A DNA stretch of 64,000 bases, taken from positions 741,001-805,000 of the forward strand of contig CM043963.1 of the NCBI GenBank assembly GCA_014529385.2. Direction: 5' to 3'. A model generated the notes under the pieces. That model saw nothing but the letters and a program-made list of their open reading frames with translations. It searched no databases and was not told the DNA's origin. A program made the position numbers and the translations under genes. Of the stretch, positions 34,779-42,155 are shown piece after piece. The stretch comes from Adiantum capillus-veneris (Eukaryota; Streptophyta; Polypodiopsida; Polypodiales; Pteridaceae). Within the stretch, counting starts at the first letter, position 1, and each line of letters begins with the position of its first letter.

Positions 34779-34936
34779 GACTGACCCTCCTGATGGTAGA
34801 TCCGATGGCTTTTTTACCTCGTTGTTGCCCTTAGGTTTCTTTCCCTTTGAAGTTGTTCCTTTGTTTTCAGTAATTTGGTTTCCAATGTTTTTTTTCTCTT
34901 TTCTCTTTTGGCTTTCATCTTGTCTTGTTTTGCCTT

Positions 34937-37633
34937 CTAGGATTTCCTAGGGGTTTGGGCAGACAAGTTCTCTATCTCTGTTTGGCTGGCTGGGACGTTC
35001 CTTGCTGCCTCATGTGCTTGAGCTCTAGTGACCGCCTTTATCGAAATGTTCGGTTCTGTTTCTGATCCACTTGAGCTTGGCACAATCCCCATTTTGTTCA
35101 TGGTTGCTTTTCCTTTGTTTTCGGGGTTTTTTGGACAGTGTGGAATGAGATGGTTGGTCGTGCATCCGTCACAGAATCCAAAAAGTTTCACCCGTTCTCC
35201 TTTGTTTGGACAAACTCTAGCACAATGATCACCGCCACATTCATAGCATGGTCCTACAGGTGGTGGAGAAGCTTGTGGAGCTCCCATCGGTTGTCCTGCT
35301 CTAGGAGGGTAGCCCCTAGGTTTGTAGCCCTGATTTTCCATGAACATGAGCATATTCTCATTGACCAAGTAATGGTTTTTAGTTGGATGTGCTATATATG
35401 AGAGCTCTGACATCTCTACCAGAATTATCCACAGATTATGTCCCTCTTGAGCATATACATTCCCATCAAATCCCCTCTCATAAGTATTTTTTGAATCTTC
35501 TCAGTATGAGACTACTTCGACCATACTCTAATTAGAAGGTGGTTCTATGGGTTGAGAAATCCTTACCATAGCCCTATCTTCCTAGGGTAAGGGAGGTTGA
35601 TGTCCTAACATAGGTTGAGCTTTTTCCTATCCCAAGATTGTGTTATTTGGCCCTACTTGGTACCTTGGAGTGGGCAAAAGTTGTTGTCCTCTATGTGGTC
35701 CGTATTGTCTCTCTCTAACATAGTTCCAATTAAAGAAACATTCGTGAGTTGCATGGTTTTTCCAATTTTGTTTTGTAGCACACCATTTCAATATTTGCTG
35801 TTGAAGGTTGCACCACTGGGTTGGATGATCTCCTCCACAAGTATCGCATTTTTGGGTGGACGATTGTCGTGTGTTTGGGTTTGTCCTGTTTCCTTGGTTT
35901 ATCCTCCTGACCACTTCCTCAATCATTTGATCAACGCCCAGCACAGTTGGGTTTCGCCCTCCCAATTTTGTTGTGGACTCACTAGTAGTTGAAGAGGGGC
36001 TACTCGTCCCCTGATCTGTGTCTTCAGCCACCTCCCCATATGCCTTGCAGTTATCTACAAGATACAATGCCTCTTTTGTGACTTGCTCAAAAGTTACACA
36101 TGCCTTCAAGTGCAAGTCCTTTTTGAGCATGTCATTTCACAATCCTTCTATGAAAAGGACCGATAGTCTTTCGTCTTGAGGTAGTTCTCGAGCAGGGAAT
36201 CTTTCTATGCACTACTTGAAATGAATCAATGCTTCCTTCACTTTCTCTTTTTCCTTTTGCCTAAATGCATAGATCTGGGAGACAGTGTTATGCTTGATCC
36301 CCCTTTTTGAGAATTCCTCAGCGAATTCTCGGAGAAGTTGCTCAATACTTGGGAATTCCAAGTTGTTTAATGGTTGGAACCAAGTCAAGGGAGTACCTTC
36401 TAATGTCAACCCAAATCCTTCATATTGAGTGTGGAAATCAGTTACTTGTTCTTCTCTCAACACTTGTTTGAAGATTGAAACATGGGTATACGGATCTTCG
36501 AATCCATTATACTTTTTCGGTACGCATTTTGCCACCTGAGATGGTCGCATACGTTTGGCCTCTGCAACCATTCTAACAACTCCTAGTCCACCTGGTGTGG
36601 CTTCTCTAGGTTCATAATCTCCTCTTGGTACTAACAGTGGTATCCTATCCGCTATACGTTCATCAAGTTGATCTCGTGTAATAGTCGGAGGGATTCCAGA
36701 GGTGTAAGTGATGTCAGGAACAGTATTGCCCCTATGTGTGTTCATGGAAGCCCTAGACGCCATCGATCCTAAAGGTTCTGTTTTTGGGACTCGTTCATGT
36801 CCATAAGAATTTTCCACCCTGGTTCTCAAGGGGCTGAAGGGTATAGTCTCAGGTCTAGTGTGAGTAGTCATGGTTTTTACCTCTTTTGAATTTACATAGT
36901 ATTGGTGGAGTGGTCCTCCAAAATATGTATATCTCTTTAATTCCTTATGATCCATTGGAGAGCACTTTCGGTCATACTTGTCCATTATGACCACCTGAAT
37001 ACTTATGCCCTCCGTGTACGTGTAAACATACAAGTTTTCTTGGTTTTTCAATTCTTTGATGCAGGGCTCATCACATCTGTAATAGAGTGTTGGTTCTCCA
37101 TTATTGAACTTATAAAGCCCCACATATGTGTTGTCTGTGTTAAGGTGCTTTGTCTCATTGGTGCATCTGAGTATCGCGTTTTGTTTCTCCATTTTGGGTG
37201 GTTCATCAGCTAGCTCATTATCTACCTTGTCCTTGGTGCCGGTCATTCCCCATTTATCCACAATAAAAGGGTTATGAACCACCAGGTACATTATTCCCTC
37301 TCGGTCAAAATATCTATCCCCGTCATAATCAACATCTACAAGGTCTCTGAACTCACTCAGCTTGTTTTCCAACTTAACACAGTAGCGGTCCATTCCATCC
37401 TTATAGATTTTTGCCTTAAGCACATTTTCAAATTGAAACTTCAAATACAACAATTTTCCATCAGATGAAGGCTGAGAAGGACTTGCACCCATCAAAGCTG
37501 TTCGCTTAAGGTTTGACTTGTTAGAATCTTCAGTCATGAGGCTGTATGATCTCTCAGACGAAGTGTCAGAGAAACTCTCCTCTAAAATGGGGTTCAAAGG
37601 CAGCAGTGGTCTCTGATTCACACTTTCTTCCAT
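34937..37633 (-). pseudogene. gag: gag of element C with three C-x2-C-x3-H-x4-C knuckles
   Basis: The start M-E-E-S-V-N-Q at 37633 opens a 473-codon frame. The first half is a beta-rich region unlike usual gags. The second half (about 36212-36560) is a retrotransposon gag domain with K-Y-N-G, W-F-Q-P-L and F-x-x-x-F-S-K-R. After a stop near 36212 and another near 36133, it continues at 35627-36130. C-D-T-C-G-G-D-H-P-T-Q-W-C lies near 35800-35850. The frame at 34937-35413 has two more, C-Y-E-C-G-G-D-H-C-A-R-V-C and C-D-G-C-T-T-N-H-L-I-P-H-C. All three have three residues between the second Cys and His instead of the usual four. Confidence 0.75.
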
Positions 37634-37701
37634 CTAGTGATTACTCCCTTGATCAAAGATGCTGGGATTCCTATTCTGGTACAATCTTCCTGATCGCAAA
37701 T

Positions 37702-37905
37702 TCATGAAGTATTGGCAATAAAAAATCCAAACCGAGTTACCTCATTAAATAGTTTGAATCTCCCGTTTGATCTTGCTTGTTGCTGGGTAGTATCTGCTAG
37801 TACCTGCAACCTGTCAAGAATTTGCTTGTTAGGTGTGAGCTTATAGCCGTTCTTGTTAGTTCTTGCTTTTAACTGACAAAACTTAGCTGGGTTTTTTAGT
37901 AGCAC
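37702..37905 (-). CDS. Small frame just upstream of element C gag
   Basis: 67 codons, basic, starting M-L-L-K-N-P-A-K-F, 68 bp before the gag start. No family recognised. It may be a leader frame like those of A and B, but there is no second copy to compare. Confidence 0.25.
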   Translation of the reverse strand: MLLKNPAKFCQLKARTNKNGYKLTPNKQILDRLQVLADTTQQQARSNGRFKLFNEVTRFGFFIANTS

Positions 37906-39703
37906 ACAATTCCTTACACATCCTCAACAATTTGGGTCCAATTTCAATTTTGAAAGAAGCACCAGTTTACTATGGACTAGCTCTTTGTATGGTAAGTTTC
38001 TATCTCTGTTTTGACTCAGAGGTACATGGATCGTGATCCATGTTGGGAAGCCAAATGAACTTTTGTTGCTATCATCAGATTTAACATGATTAAGAGGTCT
38101 TATGGTACCAAAATTTTTAGAAATGAACCTCTGGATTGGATGCTAAGTTGATTTTGTCACTTTGCCTGAGCTTCTGTTAGTTTTGAGCTGTTGGGATGGT
38201 TTCTTGCACCCAAATTCAACTCTGGAAAGACCACTAGACTCTCTGTGATTCCCTCTAGCTATGGTGCTAGTTTGGTGTCAAATTGTGTCAGGGGAACATG
38301 GATCGCGATCCATGTTCCTTTGTGTCAAAATACAATGAAATTTGTCCCACAGCTAATCCTTGGCCTAGTCATGTTGGCTATATGGTTTTTAAATGTTTTA
38401 AAGCTTTTTAGGACAGACAAAAGTCAGTTTTAGGGTTTATTTCAGTGGTTTCTCCCTTGATCTGATTTTTTTTCCCTTTATCCCTCTTTTTGAAATTTTA
38501 TGATAAGGGTCCTTTGGGAGAAAGTGTTTCAATTGTTATCACTTCCCTGGTTGCCTATTATCAGCTCAAAATTCCAAAAAGGTATATGGATCGCGATCCA
38601 TGTTTGGCAAGATTTTGGACTGACACTTTGTGAGCTGATCACACAAGGTATGGTAATGCTATTCCCCAAGTCTTTTTGGATTTGATCAGTTTTTTCCAAG
38701 TGAAAAGCAAGATTTTGTGTCTGTTTTGCGGTTTTTTGCAAACAACTCCTTTTCTGGTATTTTGACCAGATTTTTCACTTTTTGTCTATGGCTCCTTTTG
38801 GAAAAGTTGTTCAACTAGTAATCAGGAGTACACTAATCAAATCTTACTGTCAGATGTCTACTTGGAACATGGCTCGCGATCCATGTTGGGAAGCATCTGG
38901 ACATGAAATTTGGTTCTGTTGATTCCCTGCTTCTAGTTGATCCCAATTCTCATCCTTTTTTAATTTGGACAAGTAAAAGTTCAATTTTTCCTTGTTTTTT
39001 CCTTTTTTCAAGGTTTTGCTCTGCTCACCCCAATCTTTTGATTTTTTTAATCTTTTAGCACTCTATTTCTGACCAAAATCAAGGTTCTGATTCCTGAGAA
39101 CCTGTTCTAAGCAAAGGAAATACTTTTAGCACATTTTGCCAAAAAGGTACATGGATCGCGATCCATGTTGGACAGGCAGTTTGAAAGTTTTTAGCAGTCT
39201 TTTTCAGCAAGTGTTTTTATCCCCTTATTGAAAGTTTTGCTGGGTTTGGTCCAGTTTTGAAGCTCTGACCATCACTTTTTCAACTTTTCAGAGTCATGGT
39301 CTTCAACACCAAAATCAGGTTTTTGATAGTTTTTCCCTCGATCCTTTTGGCCCCAAATGATGGTGTAATTTGTTTCCTAACCTACTCCTATAAACTGAAA
39401 TGAATCTGCAAACATAACTAAATTTAACAGTATGAAAATAACAACAAAGTATGTGGTGGAACAGCCCTTTTGAAGCATGTGAAAATCAAAGAACAAAATA
39501 CTATCTTGTACTTCACTCACAGCTTTCTTTGCTCTTAAGGAATAGCACTGGCTAGTCTCGGACTCCAGTCTCTACCAAGCACTAAACCGACGTCGAGTTG
39601 CTTCACTGTCTATGGGTAAGTGGAATGCCGAACGGATATCAAAAGCTTGAAGGGAGATTTTTGTTTTTGTACACTAAGTCACTCACCACCTAAGGATCGG
39701 TTT
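37906..39703 (-). other. Untranslated leader of element C
   Basis: Lies between the primer-binding site and the gag-proximal frame. It is T-rich on the plus strand, with no coding domain, and holds palindrome cluster 2. Confidence 0.6.
38024..39168. repeat. Palindrome cluster 2 (five boxes, about 283-bp spacing)
   Basis: Boxes lie at 38024-38043 (CGTG core), 38296-38315 (perfect 22 bp when extended), 38584-38603 (one change at the edge), 38867-38886 (one change) and 39149-39168 (perfect). Start-to-start distances are 272, 288, 283 and 282 bp. Sequences between boxes look largely unrelated by eye, while the boxes and about 15 bp on either side are kept. Confidence 0.9.
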
Positions 39704-39720
39704 CCCCGATAGCGGCGCCA
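39704..39720 (-). other. Primer-binding site of element C
   Basis: On the minus strand TGGCGCCGCTATCGGGG follows the LTR end TGCTAACA with a one-base gap. TGGCGCCG...GGGG is a familiar primer-binding pattern in plant Gypsy elements of the Athila/Tat branch. Confidence 0.85.
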
Positions 39721-39721
39721 A

Positions 39722-39985
39722 TGTTAGCAGGTCGCCACGATGGACGTCTGCAACATAGTTCTTTAACCAAAGGTCAAGTGGAACACACAAACAAGATGTT
39801 GAGCTTGATCCTCACAAAAATAGTCAGTTTATGAAGAATTTATTGGGAAATGCAATTACATTCACACTATGGGTATATAAGGTAGCATACAAAAGCACTT
39901 TGAACACTACACCATCCAACCTAGTCTATGGCTTAAATACAATATTGTCAACAAATTTTTGTTGCTAGTAGAGAAATTAGAACAC
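39722..39985 (-). repeat. 5' LTR of element C (end part)
   Basis: Starts on the plus strand as TGTTAGCAGG. The right limit is uncertain and lies where chromovirus LTR sequence begins (39992). Only the first 44 bp match the copy at 21552. It is either very short or truncated. Confidence 0.5.
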
Positions 39986-39991
39986 CTGGAT

Positions 39992-41028
39992 GTATAATGG
40001 CTATGTTGATACCTCTAATCAAGTTCTCTCTCTATTTTCTCAAAGTATTCTCATAAAAATGCTCACTATAGCTCTTTAAATTCCGCTATTCTCAATGTTC
40101 AGAGTCCAATTCCACTACATTGGTATTACATCTATTGGTTTCTCTTTTCTTGCTTAAGAAGAGAGCTCCTTAAGTTGCCCATGAAAGGTTGGACCTGTTC
40201 ATTGCAAGAGGGTAAGTGGGATAGGGATCCATTACCTTGGTTGAAAAGGACTTTGTTTGAGGTACATCGTTGGGAACTACAGACTTAATAATGGAGTCTC
40301 TCGAGGCTTGCCTTTGGCTTAACCATTATTGAGCTACTAGCAAGCTCAATAGGAACCATAATCAAATGAGCAATGTTAGACCCTATCCACTACTCTTTGC
40401 AATCAACAGTTTATAAACCACGGGTGTGGCTGCTTGAGAGCTAATTTTCAAAGTTAAAGAAGACTAGCAACTAGTGTTTTTGAGGGTACCAAAGCACAAA
40501 GTAGCATATACATAAGTTTAGTTAGCATGGATGACAATAATAAAGAGAGTAGAATAAATATTGACAACTTTGATTTTTCACATGAGGGTGCTACTAATGA
40601 TGCCCCAATGTTTGTGAACTATCTTGTTTCTAGGTTGCAACAAGCTATGGGCAACCCTGCCTTGCAAGCCGAAGTTACCCAACAACTTTGTGCTTATGGG
40701 ATTTACCTACCTCTCCAAGAAGAGAGAAAGCATAGGAAGCCTCTTGTTGAGACTTCCAAAAGAAGACTCTCTCAAATGATAGAAGAGGAGAAATCTAGTG
40801 TGAACGATAAAAAAGTGAATCTTCGAATTCCTCTAAAGATGTGGCTCCATGAAGACGAAGGTCTCGACGATCCCCATCTCCTCCCAAGAGGAAAGGTCAT
40901 CTCCTCGTCACTCTGAAAGGGAAAAGAGGAAACAAAGGAAGAAAAAGGCGAGAAAGAGACCCTCTTCTCCTTCTTCATCACCTTCCTCCTCTTCCAATGA
41001 AAGCAGCGATTATTCTCCTAGAGAATAC

Positions 41029-41030
<2 letters not shown>
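39992..41030 (+). mobile_element. Chromovirus fragment: end of 5' LTR, leader and gag start
   Basis: 39992-40119 matches 55497-55624, the end of the LTR of the chromovirus segment on the right. TGGTATTACATC at 40121 is in the primer-binding position and looks like a mutated TGGTAT-type site. A leader and a gag start at 40527 follow. The piece stops at a CT run where element B begins. It is probably the left end of the same element, or family, as 50142-55625. Confidence 0.6.
40527..41030 (+). pseudogene. gag: Chromovirus gag N-terminus, truncated
   Basis: Starts M-D-D-N-N-K at 40527 and is open for 129 codons to 40916. After a frameshift near 40850 the other frame continues with Lys/Arg-rich and then Ser-rich residues to the CT run. 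The first half has an F-V-N-Y-L-V-S-R-L-Q-Q helix and a basic region. The assignment to the chromovirus rests on its place after the matching LTR end, not on a domain I can name. The rest of gag and the protease are missing. Confidence 0.45.

Positions 41031-41083
<53 letters not shown>
41031..41083. repeat. (CT)n microsatellite at the chromovirus/element B junction
   Basis: About 26 CT repeats. The right LTR of B has only a short CT run in the same place (about 45872-45890). The left flank is chromovirus gag rather than LTR sequence, so the junction between two elements lies in this run. Confidence 0.9.
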
Positions 41084-41086
<3 letters not shown>

Positions 41087-41296
41087 TGATCTCATTCCCT
41101 TTCCTTTTCATCATTACTCCCAAGCATCCATCTCTCTTGGATGAAAACTTTGTTATGGTGGTGTGTTGTTTGCGTCCTAGCCGCTGAAGCTAAGTGGTGC
41201 CCCCTGTTTGCTTTACCATGACAGGCTCGAGGCGCGCCATTCGGTCCCCGGTGTTTTAGAGGCCGTCGGGGTTCGGGGTTCACTTTGCTCCCGTCA
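41084..41296 (+). repeat. Left LTR of element B, 3' end only
   Basis: Matches 45891-46103 with very few changes and ends CCCGTCA. The first roughly 1.3 kb of the LTR, including its promoter, is absent, so this copy cannot be transcribed from its own left LTR. Confidence 0.9.
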
Positions 41297-41298
41297 TT

Positions 41299-41310
41299 TG
41301 GTGCCCCCAC
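41299..41310 (+). other. Primer-binding site of element B
   Basis: TGGTGCCCCCAC, identical to 4815-4826 of element A, begins two bases after the LTR end. Confidence 0.85.
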
Positions 41311-41370
41311 TGAGGATATTTTCATGAAACCCTTCAGTTTACAAGACTGAAACCCTTAAAACTATTGTGA

Positions 41371-41634
41371 ATGGATGAATGGCTAGCAGGATTTGCTAAT
41401 TGGACGACAGAAGAAGAAGAGCTCCAAGCACAACTAGACGAACTCCGCATCTCCATCGAAGCTCGAGTGCCAGGCGTAACGGTAATCGATTTTCAGTGGG
41501 AGAGTCAACCAACACGCCAAACCCAGTGGATATACATAGGCCAAGTGCCAAGAAGAAGAAGGAGAAGGTCGAAACCATGTCCGCAACCTACAACCAACCC
41601 ACAACAACAAAATGGAAGGAGCTCTACACAATAG
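41371..41634 (+). CDS. Small upstream reading frame of element B (MDEW family)
   Basis: 87 residues starting M-D-E-W. It shares F-A-N-W, a Glu-rich patch, P-G-V-T-V-I and an arginine-rich stretch with the frame at 4884-5069 of element A. The C-terminus is longer and rich in Pro and Gln. Function unknown. The open frame is intact, in contrast to the damaged elements around it. Confidence 0.55.
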   Translation: MDEWLAGFANWTTEEEELQAQLDELRISIEARVPGVTVIDFQWESQPTRQTQWIYIGQVPRRRRRRSKPCPQPTTNPQQQNGRSSTQ

Positions 41635-41836
41635 AGAATCAACACTATTCTACTTTGAGAATCGGGTAACTCAAGTCACCGAGGTAATTATCACAGTCAG
41701 TTTTCAAGTCGCACCTGATGCTGCAGCACAGATAACGGAAGCATTGGCTCACACTCTCACTAGAGAAACTAGGGATCTACTGAGTTTGTTTCAGGAAAGA
41801 ACACCACCCTCTCCCACAAGCTTGGACAGTGACTAA
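41612..41836 (+). CDS. Second small upstream frame of element B
   Basis: 74 residues overlapping the end of the MDEW frame. It contains a helical A-A-A-Q-I-T-E-A-L-A-H segment and ends with a Ser/Pro-rich tail. No homologue is recognised, and the similarly placed frame of A (5319-5852) does not clearly align. It could be a chance frame. Confidence 0.25.
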   Translation: MEGALHNRESTLFYFENRVTQVTEVIITVSFQVAPDAAAQITEALAHTLTRETRDLLSLFQERTPPSPTSLDSD

Positions 41837-41853
41837 GCACCTCTAAGATTCAC

Positions 41854-42072
41854 ATGAATCAGTACAACCTACCTCAAGACAGATCACACATACCAACACG
41901 TGTATGCTCAATCAAGGTAATACTGGACTTGAAGGCTCACTACCAGCACGTCATTGACACCATGCTAGGTCGGGAGCGGTTTTTTGAGGTTCTGGCATCA
42001 GATCAGCCATTTGTCTTACCTTTGGTACAAGGCAATGTACCGTTTGAAGTTTTAATCTATGTCCTAGTATAA
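41854..42072 (+). CDS. Third upstream frame of element B, conserved in element A
   Basis: 72 residues. It aligns over about 48 residues with 5869-6096 of A (Tyr-Gln pair, G-x-E-R, V-L-P-L, F-x-V-x-I). It ends 83 bp before the gag ATG, the same arrangement as in A. Function unknown. Confidence 0.5.
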   Translation: MNQYNLPQDRSHIPTRVCSIKVILDLKAHYQHVIDTMLGRERFFEVLASDQPFVLPLVQGNVPFEVLIYVLV

Positions 42073-42155
42073 GAGGGTATACACGCCTCCTTGTAAAGAA
42101 GAAAAAAACTTTTGCAAGTTAAGCAGTGTGTCTTTCTAGCTCTCTCTCAGTAATC

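Larger units (their letters stand above)
21552..39985 (-). mobile_element. Element C: very large Gypsy assembly on the minus strand
   Basis: Read on the minus strand: LTR end and primer-binding site (about 39722), leader with palindromes, gag, protease, RT, RNase H, integrase, an extra retropepsin-like frame, a palindrome-bearing spacer, a long extra reading frame, and an LTR end at 21552. The first 44 bp inside both outer boundaries (21552-21595 and 39722-39765) are about 88 percent identical by eye, after which the LTRs diverge. It may be one 18-kb element with a rearranged LTR, or two related elements fused near 28000, where a polypurine-like tract lies. There is no second RNase H before the integrase, unlike element A. 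Nearly all frames are broken. Confidence 0.6.

Noticed and set aside
32077-35401. Plus-strand open frames across element C
   Set aside because: They are antisense shadows of the minus-strand gag and pol domains and have no motifs.
26017-39168. CRISPR-like array from regularly spaced palindromic repeats
   Set aside because: The boxes are 272-288 bp apart or irregular, there are no cas genes, and the context is a plant retrotransposon.
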